Source: Verrucomicrobia bacterium UBA6775
Lineage (GTDB): Bacteria; Verrucomicrobiota; Verrucomicrobiia; Limisphaerales; UBA1096
NCBI GenBank assembly: GCA_002453165.1
Contig: DKGH01000123.1
Span: 1-13,782, forward strand
Length of the DNA stretch: 13,782 bases
Direction: 5' to 3'
In this document: piece by piece, positions 6,248 to 13,688 of the stretch
How the letters are laid out: each line of letters opens with the position of its first letter
Numbering within the stretch: position 1 is the first letter of the stretch
Position numbers and translations under genes: made by a program
Notes under the pieces: model-generated
Databases searched by the model: none
Seen by the model: the letters and a program-made list of their open reading frames with translations, nothing else
What the model was told of the DNA's origin: nothing

Positions 6248-7462
6248 ATGATGTACTATATTAGATGGCTGATCTATCGGCGTTTTCGCCTAGCTGCGGA
6301 ATTGCGCCACAATGCCAAGAAACTGCTTCGACACCAAAGAGACCTTCTGACTAGCGTAGGGTTGGATGATCTTCAAAATCAGATTGACCACCTCATGAAG
6401 GTGATGCGTTCACCGTACAACCGAGAGGAACTGGACGCTGCTACCGAAAAACTTCAGCAAACAGGGAGCCACCGGCTGATCCCGTATAAAAACGCCGGCA
6501 TACGCGAGAACGTGGAAGTGTGTCTGTTTGCGGTAGGTATCGCGATGGGTATTCGTACATTTTTCTTCCAGCCTATGGGTATTCCCACCGGCTCCATGCA
6601 GCCCACTCTGTACGGAATCACTCACTCGATAATGGAGCAGGGCGAAGATACTCCCGGTGCCGTCTCTGGTTTTCTTAAAAAATGGCTGAACGGAATCTCT
6701 TATTATCAACTAAAAGCCGAAGGGAATTGGAAACTTCATCATGTTGAAAACCAACGGTCATATCTGCTTTTTTTTACACGTCAAAAATTGGTTTTTCAGG
6801 ATCTCGATAACGGCCAGTTAATTACCAAGGACGTATCGCCACCACTTGGATCTGACGGCCAAAGTCTCCTTAATAACAATATCAGTGTAACAAGACCCAC
6901 TAGACTAAATAATGCGTTTAACAACTTTACTTATCCTAAGGGAACCGACGTATTTAAGGTTCGTCGAGAAGCCGGTGACCACTTGCTTGTGAATCGTTTT
7001 ACATACAACTTTAGAAAACCGAAAAGAGGTGAAATTATCGTGTTCGAGACGAAGAACATCCCCGATATGGATAATGACAAACTGTTTTACATTAAACGAT
7101 TAGTTGGTCTTCCATATGAAAAATTGGACATAAAAAATCGGCATGTTTACATCAACGATAAGATAATCGATTCTACGGTCCATCCATTTGAGTTTATTTA
7201 CTCCATGGATTTACACGATGAACTCCCTCCAGCACAGAACAGTCTTTTCTCTGGTCACTCAGGCACCATTCGAGATTTTCAAATACCACCCAACCATTAT
7301 TATGCCTTAGGTGATAACACTGTGAGTTCACTAGATTCTCGATCATGGGGATCATTGCCAGGAAAAAATATTTTCGGGACTCCTTCGTTTATTTATTGGC
7401 CTTTTTTCAGCCAACCTGACCGTAAAGTTCGCCCACACCGATTTGGCTGGGCTTTTCAATAA
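6248..7462 (+). CDS. lepB: Signal peptidase I with long insertions
   Basis: A membrane serine peptidase that removes signal peptides from exported proteins. The catalytic Ser116 lies in GIPTGSMQPTL and the general-base Lys283 in FYIKRLVGLPYE. Box GDHLLVNRF (243-251) and the C-terminal GDN (355-357) plus SLDSRSWG (361-368) complete the family pattern. At 404 residues it exceeds E. coli LepB (324). The first 85 residues are charged and helical (likely cytoplasmic coiled coil) before one hydrophobic segment at about 90-107. About 120 residues separate the Ser box from the GDHLL box, where E. coli has only a few. Start: ATG 6248, or ATG 6251 directly after it. The gene is clearly more AT-rich towards its 3' end. 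It sits between lepA and the M16 protease, probably in one operon. Confidence 0.95.
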   Translation: MMYYIRWLIYRRFRLAAELRHNAKKLLRHQRDLLTSVGLDDLQNQIDHLMKVMRSPYNREELDAATEKLQQTGSHRLIPYKNAGIRENVEVCLFAVGIAMGIRTFFFQPMGIPTGSMQPTLYGITHSIMEQGEDTPGAVSGFLKKWLNGISYYQLKAEGNWKLHHVENQRSYLLFFTRQKLVFQDLDNGQLITKDVSPPLGSDGQSLLNNNISVTRPTRLNNAFNNFTYPKGTDVFKVRREAGDHLLVNRFTYNFRKPKRGEIIVFETKNIPDMDNDKLFYIKRLVGLPYEKLDIKNRHVYINDKIIDSTVHPFEFIYSMDLHDELPPAQNSLFSGHSGTIRDFQIPPNHYYALGDNTVSSLDSRSWGSLPGKNIFGTPSFIYWPFFSQPDRKVRPHRFGWAFQ

Positions 7463-7505
7463 TTTTCGCACAATAAAACTTATATTTAATTATCCGATCT
7501 GATTT

Positions 7506-10037
7506 GTGGTGGATTTAAGTAGTTATCAACATAATTGCCAGGTCGAAGCTCTCTCTAACGGGTTGGAAGTCGTTATATGCCCTGACAACACTTCATCTGT
7601 CGCAGCCATACAAATTTGGTGTCGAACAGGAAGTATCCACGAAGATAAATGGCTGGGAGCCGGCTTATCTCATGTTTTAGAGCATATGTTGTTCAAGGGA
7701 ACAACGACACGCTCCGGTGTCGAGTTGGATCACTTGATTCAAGATGCTGGTGGATATTTCAATGCATACACGTCCTTTGACAGGACTGTTTATCACATAA
7801 CTACACCCTCCTCCGGTACGAAAATCGCCTTGGATGTACTCGCAGATATAGCTCTGAACGCGACATTACCGGATGATGAACTGGAGACAGAGTTGAATGT
7901 GATTCGGCGAGAGATGGAAATGGGCAACGACGATCCCGCGCGTCGATCGAGCCGGCGATTATTCGAGACGGCCTATACCCATAGCCCTTACCGCCACACT
8001 GTCATTGGTTATCGGGATATTTTCGATCAACTCGACCGCGAGGCAATTGAATCCTACTACCGTGCGAGGTACGCACCCAACAATTGCTTTTTTGTCGTTA
8101 CAGGTGATGTGAATGCGGGTGAAGTCATCTCAATACTGAGTGAAAAATACGCATCACAGCCGATGCTTCCCCTGCCCCCCGTTTTGATACCGCCCGAACC
8201 GAAACAAGTGGCCTTTCGTGAACGGTTGGAGGAAGGGCCTTTTGAGCAGGCTCATTTTCATTTCGCTTGGCATGTCCCGGATGTTCGACATAATGATATT
8301 CCCGCGTTGGATATCATCTCCGTGATTCTCGGTGGTGGTAAAAGCTCAAGACTATACCGTGAGATCCGCGACCAAAAGGCACTTGTTCACGGTGTGGACG
8401 CATGGACGTTTGCCTCCGCCCACTCCGGCCTCTTTGGGATGAGTGCTCGCGCAGACGGCGACCAGCTTGGCCAAGCGCGAGAGGCCATGCTTTCACAAGT
8501 CGATTTGTGCCGGGAGCGCTTGGCCAAGCCGGACGAATTGACCAAGGCAATCAAGCAATTCACGGCCGGCAACCTTGCCACGTTGCGAACGATGCAGGGA
8601 TTGGCTGGCGATCTGGGTAGTAACTGGCTCTATACGAACGATCTTTACTTCTCCTGGAAGCATCTTGAGGCCGTGCAAAATACCACCCCAGAGCAGTTGC
8701 AGGAGGTTGCCTGCCGTTATTTTACCGACGCAAATCGTTCGCTCTACGCCCTTGCTCCAGAATGTTCACTAAAGAAAAGGACCCTCTCAACCGCCACTAA
8801 AACCGTCGGCGAAACCAAAAAAACGGTACTACCCAACGGCTTATGTTTGCTATTCCGAAGGGATGCTTCCCTGCCCTTTGTGCACTTTCGCGCAGGCATC
8901 AAAAGCGGACTACTGGTTGAAACAAAGGAGAATAACGGCATGACCCGGCTGATGAGCAATTCCATGCTCAAGGGCACACGGCAACGTAGCGCTGAGAAAA
9001 TTGCGAGTGCCATCGAGTCTGCCGGCGGTCATGTGGACACTTTCAGCGGCAATAACAGCCACGGTGTTAGCCTTGATATAATAAGCGAAGACTTTGCGCT
9101 TGGCCAAGCGACACTACTCGACTTGCTCCTTTCCCCGGCCTTCGATGAACGTGAAGTAGACCGGGAGCGTAAATCCCAACTGGCCGCCATCGCGCAACAG
9201 CGAGACCACCTGCTCTCCCATACGCTCAAACAAGGGCGCACAGAATTGTACGGGGAAAGCGGATACGGCCTTGACCCGCTCGGCTCGGAAGATTTGGTCG
9301 AGTCATTCTCGCCTGCCCAACTTACTGCCCAACATCAATTGCTGACAGCCCCGGGAAACACTGTCATTGCCATACACGGCGACATCGATCCCAACGAGGT
9401 TGAGGAAAAACTGCTTCACGCCACCGGCGACTGGGAAGCCCCCACTCCGGAGATTTTATTGCCCGATTTCATACGATTGAACGAGCCAAGCCGCAAAGTG
9501 GCAAAGACACAAAAGGAACAATCAGTGGTCACTTTATCTTACCAAGGGGCGACGCTTGGCCAAGCGGATCAGACCGTGCTCGATGTTATCTCGGAAGCAT
9601 TGAACGACATGGGCTCACGACTATTTCTGCGAATCCGGGAGGAACTTGGTCTGGCCTACTACGTTGGAACGCAGAACTTCTCAGGTCTCATGCCAGGCTG
9701 TTTTTCATTTTACGCTGGCACAGGTGCCGACTCTGCCTCACAGGTAGAGAAAGAACTCATCGCGCAGGCCAAGCGCTTGGCCAAGGAGGGATTAACTGCC
9801 GAGGAGCTAAATCGTGCCAAGGCCAAACTATCCGGCCACAAAAAGATCGCCCGGCAGGAACTTGGCCAAGTGGCATTCAGTGCGTGCATGGATGAACTGC
9901 TAGGGCTTGGCTTCAAGCACTCCGACGAGGAAGAGGCCCGGGTAGAACGAGTTACACTTGATGAGGTGAAGGAAGTCGCTAATAGATACTTCACCACGGA
10001 CAATCATGTAGTAGCTATTTCCACCCCCTCAAGCTGA
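7506..10037 (+). CDS. M16 family zinc protease, two-domain single chain
   Basis: An 843-residue member of the pitrilysin/processing-peptidase family. The N-terminal half has the inverted zinc motif HVLEH (His56, Glu59, His60) and a downstream metal-binding glutamate in VIRREMEM (Glu136, 76 residues on), so it should be catalytic. The second half (from about 437, VLPNGLCLLFRRD) repeats the fold but has lost the zinc motif (NNGMTRLMSNSM around 476). It keeps the Arg/Tyr substrate-binding motif RIREELGLAYYVG at about 709-721. No signal peptide or membrane segment is seen, so it is probably cytoplasmic. The start is GTG at 7506 or 7509: an in-frame stop lies at 7500-7502 and no ATG is near. Six copies of the iterated palindrome lie inside it, all in its 3' two thirds, read as LGQ(A) or RLAK. 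It follows lepB by 43 bases. Confidence 0.93.
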   Translation: MVDLSSYQHNCQVEALSNGLEVVICPDNTSSVAAIQIWCRTGSIHEDKWLGAGLSHVLEHMLFKGTTTRSGVELDHLIQDAGGYFNAYTSFDRTVYHITTPSSGTKIALDVLADIALNATLPDDELETELNVIRREMEMGNDDPARRSSRRLFETAYTHSPYRHTVIGYRDIFDQLDREAIESYYRARYAPNNCFFVVTGDVNAGEVISILSEKYASQPMLPLPPVLIPPEPKQVAFRERLEEGPFEQAHFHFAWHVPDVRHNDIPALDIISVILGGGKSSRLYREIRDQKALVHGVDAWTFASAHSGLFGMSARADGDQLGQAREAMLSQVDLCRERLAKPDELTKAIKQFTAGNLATLRTMQGLAGDLGSNWLYTNDLYFSWKHLEAVQNTTPEQLQEVACRYFTDANRSLYALAPECSLKKRTLSTATKTVGETKKTVLPNGLCLLFRRDASLPFVHFRAGIKSGLLVETKENNGMTRLMSNSMLKGTRQRSAEKIASAIESAGGHVDTFSGNNSHGVSLDIISEDFALGQATLLDLLLSPAFDEREVDRERKSQLAAIAQQRDHLLSHTLKQGRTELYGESGYGLDPLGSEDLVESFSPAQLTAQHQLLTAPGNTVIAIHGDIDPNEVEEKLLHATGDWEAPTPEILLPDFIRLNEPSRKVAKTQKEQSVVTLSYQGATLGQADQTVLDVISEALNDMGSRLFLRIREELGLAYYVGTQNFSGLMPGCFSFYAGTGADSASQVEKELIAQAKRLAKEGLTAEELNRAKAKLSGHKKIARQELGQVAFSACMDELLGLGFKHSDEEEARVERVTLDEVKEVANRYFTTDNHVVAISTPSS
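8465..8476. repeat. Iterated palindrome GCTTGGCCAAGC
   Basis: A 12-bp perfect copy in the protease gene, read as QLGQAR. Confidence 0.85.
8518..8529. repeat. Iterated palindrome GCTTGGCCAAGC
   Basis: A 12-bp perfect copy 41 bases after the previous one, read in a different codon phase as RLAKP. Confidence 0.85.
9097..9110. repeat. Iterated palindrome CGCTTGGCCAAGCG
   Basis: A 14-bp perfect copy in the protease gene, read as ALGQAT. Confidence 0.87.
9553..9566. repeat. Iterated palindrome CGCTTGGCCAAGCG
   Basis: A 14-bp perfect copy in the protease gene, read as TLGQAD. The same 14-mer occurs at 9097-9110. Confidence 0.87.
9767..9786. repeat. Second interlocked tandem copy
   Basis: A 16-bp palindrome centred on GCGC (9767-9782) overlaps a 10-bp one centred on GGCC (9776-9785). 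This is the same arrangement as at 3986-4008, here in coding sequence read as AKRLAKE. Confidence 0.83.
9860..9871. repeat. Iterated palindrome ACTTGGCCAAGT
   Basis: A 12-bp perfect palindrome with the outer pair changed from G/C to A/T, read as ELGQVA near the end of the protease gene. Confidence 0.8.
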
Positions 10038-10086
10038 ACACGCACTTGCCGATTCCCCTGCCCTGCGCTACGCTGAACGGCGCTTT
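10038..10086 (+). promoter_or_regulatory. ssrA: Possible ssrA promoter
   Basis: TTGCCG (10046-10051) and TACGCT (10069-10074) are spaced by 17 bases, with the mature tmRNA end 13 bases further on. The boxes match the sigma-70 consensus at only 4 and 3 of 6 positions, so the call is weak. ssrA might instead be read through from the protease gene and processed. Confidence 0.22.
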
Positions 10087-10440
10087 GGGGGCGTACTGGT
10101 TATCGACCGGTTGAATACGTTTCTGATTGCATGCCGAGGATGGCTCGTTTCCCTCGTAAAACCATCGGACCAAAAACATAACTGCCAACGAAGAATTGGC
10201 CCTCGCGGCATAACCCGCGACGTCTGCTCCCGAATACCTGCTACGGGATGCAGGCGCCGACAGCAGGTTAGGTTGAAGCCGGAGACGGCGCGGTTCTCAA
10301 CCGAAACTTTACTGCCGACTAGGTAGGCGAATTCGTGTCAGGCCGTTATTCGCCCACCGAAATATCAGCCCTGAACAAGCATGTAGACGTTGGAAATTGG
10401 TTTAGTCGGGACGGCGGTTCGACTCCGCCCGCCTCCACCA
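10087..10440 (+). ncRNA. ssrA: Transfer-messenger RNA (tmRNA)
   Basis: Rescues ribosomes stalled on broken mRNA: charged with alanine, it enters the empty A site, switches translation to its own short frame and tags the protein for degradation. The 5' end GGGGGCG pairs with CGCCTCC just before the discriminator A and encoded CCA (10431-10440). This gives a 7-bp acceptor stem with a G-U at the third pair, the alanine identity element. After it comes the D-arm-like ACTGGTTATCGACCGG; before the 3' end is a T arm GGCGG-TTCGACT-CCGCC. The tag frame and pseudoknot-forming GC-rich stretches lie between. Length is 354 bases, normal for a one-piece tmRNA. Six T follow the CCA directly. The 71-codon frame across it (10111-10326) is not a protein gene. 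Confidence 0.96.
10184..10213 (+). other. tmRNA proteolysis tag frame, ANEELALAA-stop
   Basis: From resume codon GCC (10184) the frame reads A N E E L A L A A and ends at TAA (10211-10213). With the alanine carried by the tmRNA the added tag is AANEELALAA. The LAA end is the known recognition end for ClpXP-type proteases, and the ANEE start resembles other bacterial tags. Confidence 0.92.
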
Positions 10441-10456
10441 TTTTTTAATAAGCGAC

Positions 10457-11782
10457 TTATTTGATGATCGCTTGTGAGACGAGTTTTTCGATTTCACGCA
10501 GAGTGTATCCGTGAGGTTGCTGAAGCATGATCACAACCACCAACTCGTTTTCGGGGTCAGACCATGACATCGTTCCAAACGCTCCGCCCCATCCGAAGGA
10601 TCCTTTGCCACGATGATTTCCAGCTTCTTCCGGTTCCAGTGTGACGGCTACGGTGTATCCAAACCCAGTTCCTTTCTTGCCTTTTTTGCCCACAGAATAA
10701 AGTTCTCTCACCTGATTTTTACGCATCATAGCCACTGAATCTGGACTGAGAATTCGATGGCCAAACAGCACTCCTCCGTTTAACAGCATTTGCTGGAAAT
10801 GCAGGAAGTCTTCTGCAGTACTCGAAAGGCCACCCGAAGCGGAGTAATAGTTGGTTCTCCTCCCCCAGCCTTTCGCCTTCGCCCAATCCGCATTCAGAAC
10901 GACTCTTTTAGTTTCAAGTGTTTCTGGCAGGTTGAAAAAAGTGCTGTTCATTTTTAACGGATCAAAAATTCTTTCCCGAAGGAATCTGTCATACGAGGTT
11001 CCGGAAATAATCTCGATGATCCGAGCAACCACATCCAATCCCGTGCGGGGGCTGTAACTCCAGCGTGTGCCAGGTTGGAAGTCCAAAGGAACTCTTGCAA
11101 TTTTTGTCACATAAGTAGCAAGGGTATCCTCCGCTGTTCGTTTAACTGGATTCACGGCATGACCGTATCCCCCGCTCATAAGCCCGGAGGTATGAGTGAG
11201 TAAATGGTGGATTGTCACCGGTATCTCCGTCGGCACAAGCCTGTATTTCGGAACGTCAGTTTTGAATTTTTTCTTCGGTTTCGCAGAAGCCGACTTGGCC
11301 TCCTTGTAATTCGCATCAATAAGTTCGACTACTTTCACATTGGCGAAGGCCGGGATGTATTTGGAAACCGGATCGTTTGGTTGCATTTTGCCTTCTTCAA
11401 TCAAGATCATTGCCGCTACACCCAGCACCGCTTTAGACGAGGATGCCATGCGGTAAATTGCATCATGCTCCATCGCCCTCTTTTTCCTCACATCCATCTG
11501 CCCGTGCGATGAGAAATGGACCACAATTCCCCGCCGAGCCACTACAGTCACCGCTCCCTGAATATGTCCGGCTGTGACATGTTCTTGAATGGCTGAGTCG
11601 ATTCGACGCAGCCCTTCTGTAGTCATATCGACAGATTCCGGCTTGGCAGAGGGCATTTCTGACGGTTTGTGCTCGGGTGTCCCGAACGCACTCGATGCCA
11701 CAAATAAGACACAAATTATCAACGCAGCCGTGTATCCGATTGCATAGGAATTCAGAATGTGGGTTCTTTGTAAATGGGTCAT
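10457..11782 (-). CDS. Secreted serine hydrolase, beta-lactamase/esterase (class C-like) family
   Basis: The 441-residue protein has an N-terminal hydrophobic segment (about 15-33, ending SSAFG) consistent with export. The catalytic motif is SSSK at 114-117 (Ser114 nucleophile, Lys117) in RMASSSKAVLG. LLTHTSGL (194-201) and GWGGAFGT (397-404) are typical of the beta-lactamase/D-Ala-D-Ala-peptidase/EstB superfamily. The usual Tyr-x-Asn motif is YSP (243-245) in RWSYSPRTGLDVVAR, so Tyr is kept and Asn lost, as in many esterase-like members. A lysine-rich insert lies at about 163-176 (KSASAKPKKKFK). Substrate cannot be predicted; true beta-lactamase activity is not implied. It converges with ssrA (16 bases apart) and is divergent from the dehydrogenase gene. 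The ATG start at 11782 includes the whole signal region. Confidence 0.88.
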   Translation of the reverse strand: MTHLQRTHILNSYAIGYTAALIICVLFVASSAFGTPEHKPSEMPSAKPESVDMTTEGLRRIDSAIQEHVTAGHIQGAVTVVARRGIVVHFSSHGQMDVRKKRAMEHDAIYRMASSSKAVLGVAAMILIEEGKMQPNDPVSKYIPAFANVKVVELIDANYKEAKSASAKPKKKFKTDVPKYRLVPTEIPVTIHHLLTHTSGLMSGGYGHAVNPVKRTAEDTLATYVTKIARVPLDFQPGTRWSYSPRTGLDVVARIIEIISGTSYDRFLRERIFDPLKMNSTFFNLPETLETKRVVLNADWAKAKGWGRRTNYYSASGGLSSTAEDFLHFQQMLLNGGVLFGHRILSPDSVAMMRKNQVRELYSVGKKGKKGTGFGYTVAVTLEPEEAGNHRGKGSFGWGGAFGTMSWSDPENELVVVIMLQQPHGYTLREIEKLVSQAIIK

Positions 11783-11838
11783 ATTTTGTTTTTAATCCCG
11801 GGACTTGTCCCACGTGTTCTGCGGACAGTGGCGTAAAC

Positions 11839-13647
11839 ATGCATCTTTTGCAAACGACATTGCCCAAGGGCTTGAACTGCAACCGCGGCTTCGACATCCT
11901 TTTCGGCATGCCCAGCGCGCCCATTTTGGTAGCAACACTATTTTCACTCCCTGCCCTTCTTTATTGCCAAGGTCAGGACAAGGAGTCCAAGGCTGAGTTG
12001 ACCACCCCTAAAACAGCATCCGTAGAAGACTATAGGAAGCATGCGATGTCGAGGGATGGCAATCCTGTAGTCGGCGAAAAACTTTTCTCGGCCAAGAGAA
12101 CTCAATGCACCCTTTGCCACACGACTGACGGTAATGGCCGAATGGTCGGACCGGATCTTGCCGCAGCAGGCGATAAATTCTCCCGAGCAGATCTCATCCA
12201 ATCAATTTTAGAGCCTTCAGCGAACATAATGACAGGCTATTCACTCTCCGTGATTAAGACGAAGGACAATGAAGTCTTCAGCGGAATCATCAAGCATTCG
12301 TCTGCCGAACAACTCGTCATCGCCGGCCCCGGGGATATTCGCCATCGCTTGGCCAAGTCAGATATTAAGGATCACTCGACCAGTCCGGTATCAATGATGC
12401 CACCCAACCTTTACGCCACTCTCTCCAAGGACGAGTTTTCCAACCTAATTGCCTATCTGGAAAATCTGAAAGACAAGTCATCAACCGAACGTAACACACA
12501 AGGAACACCCGCAGAAATTGAGCGATTGGCAGCACCAATCAAGTTAACCCCACTCTTCGGCCAATCGCTTGGTCTACAGAAACCAGTCTGGTTTGGAGAA
12601 CATCCCAGTATCAAGAATTTGTTTGTGGTACTCGAAAAAAGCCGTGCCCGGATATCCATTCTCGAGAAGGATGACGACGGGCGTGAAATACGATCCACGT
12701 TTTTGGAGATTCCGGAGGAAGTGTATGTGACCAACGACGAAGGATTACTGGGTTTGGCGTTTCACCCGAAATTCGCAAAAAATCGCCGGTACTATTTCAT
12801 GCACGAGGTAAAAGACGGTCCTCGACGTGGCATGAAGATTGGGGAACGAATCGCCAACGAGAATCTTCGTAAAGATTCCGGAAAACCCACCCGCCAAGTC
12901 TTGGAGTTTGAAGTCGCGACACAGTTCCACCACGGTGGCGGACTGGAGTTTGGCCCGGACGGGTTTCTCTACATCGGCGTAGGAGATGGCGGGCCACAGG
13001 AGGATCCCCACGGTCATGCCCAGGATTTAACCGATTATTCTGGCAAACTGCTCCGCATAGACGTAGATGATCAAAAAGGAGGTAAGTCATATGGAATTCC
13101 AAGAGACAATCCTTTCATTAACCACGAGAATCATGAAGTCCTTCCGGAGATCTTCGCATACGGATTACGTCAACCGTGGCGATTTAGTTTCGACCCTGCA
13201 AATGGTGAATTATGGGTCGGGGATGTCGGGCAAAATCGGTTTGAAGAGATCGCGATCGTTAGCGCAGGAGAAAACCACGGATGGAATGTCTACGAGGGAT
13301 TCGAACTGTTTTCCACACGCTACCGAAAGGAAAAAAACGAATACACACCACCCGTTGTATCGTTTCGACGCAAACATGGAGTCTCCATCACTGGAGGGTA
13401 CGTTATCCGGACAGAAACTGAAAAACCCTCATCTTTCGACGGTGTCTACATTTGCGCGGATTACCAGTCCAGACGCATCTGGGGAATTCGGCATGAAAAT
13501 CGAAAATTAAAAAAAATTCGAGAAATAGGAACATGTCCCGATCAACTCGTCTCATTTGGACAAGATCGCAGCGGTAACATCTATGCGGTGGGGTACAATC
13601 AAGGAATTATATATCGGCTCGATTTTGAAGGGGCAGTTTTCAAGTAG
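11839..13647 (+). CDS. Cytochrome c - PQQ sugar dehydrogenase fusion, exported
   Basis: Domains, numbered from the ATG at 11839 (602 residues): a hydrophobic export segment at about 26-42 ending LLYC; a c-type heme domain with CTLCH (90-94) and a likely axial methionine in SMMPPN (186-187), in the arrangement GEKLFSAKRTQCTLCH ... GPDLAAAGD known from planctomycete and verrucomicrobial heme proteins; then a six-bladed propeller of the glucose/sorbosone dehydrogenase family, with EGLLGLAFHPKF (about 301-312), FHHGGGLEFGPDGFLYIGVG (363-382; His364 aligns with the catalytic His of soluble PQQ glucose dehydrogenase) and GLRQPWRFSFDP (443-454, substrate-site Arg). The fusion suggests sugar oxidation with direct electron transfer to the heme in the periplasm. 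The start is uncertain: ATG 11839 supplies basic residues before the hydrophobic segment, while ATG 11908 gives a shorter signal with none. No good ribosome site precedes either. One palindrome copy is at 12348. Confidence 0.9.
   Translation: MHLLQTTLPKGLNCNRGFDILFGMPSAPILVATLFSLPALLYCQGQDKESKAELTTPKTASVEDYRKHAMSRDGNPVVGEKLFSAKRTQCTLCHTTDGNGRMVGPDLAAAGDKFSRADLIQSILEPSANIMTGYSLSVIKTKDNEVFSGIIKHSSAEQLVIAGPGDIRHRLAKSDIKDHSTSPVSMMPPNLYATLSKDEFSNLIAYLENLKDKSSTERNTQGTPAEIERLAAPIKLTPLFGQSLGLQKPVWFGEHPSIKNLFVVLEKSRARISILEKDDDGREIRSTFLEIPEEVYVTNDEGLLGLAFHPKFAKNRRYYFMHEVKDGPRRGMKIGERIANENLRKDSGKPTRQVLEFEVATQFHHGGGLEFGPDGFLYIGVGDGGPQEDPHGHAQDLTDYSGKLLRIDVDDQKGGKSYGIPRDNPFINHENHEVLPEIFAYGLRQPWRFSFDPANGELWVGDVGQNRFEEIAIVSAGENHGWNVYEGFELFSTRYRKEKNEYTPPVVSFRRKHGVSITGGYVIRTETEKPSSFDGVYICADYQSRRIWGIRHENRKLKKIREIGTCPDQLVSFGQDRSGNIYAVGYNQGIIYRLDFEGAVFK
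12348..12357. repeat. Iterated palindrome CTTGGCCAAG
   Basis: A 10-bp perfect copy in the heme domain of the dehydrogenase gene, read as HRLAKS. It is the only copy right of ssrA. Confidence 0.75.
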
Positions 13648-13688
13648 GGCCCCCAATTCTGAAGCTAGCATTTAACACATTCGGGGAA

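Noticed and set aside
10111..10326. 71-codon frame between the protease and the serine hydrolase
   Set aside because: It lies wholly inside the tmRNA and is explained by it.
10447..10461. AATAAG-CGA-CTTATT hairpin as a terminator for ssrA and the hydrolase gene
   Set aside because: The stem is six pairs, nearly all A-T, with a 3-base loop. It follows the T-run rather than preceding it and is too weak to count as an intrinsic terminator.
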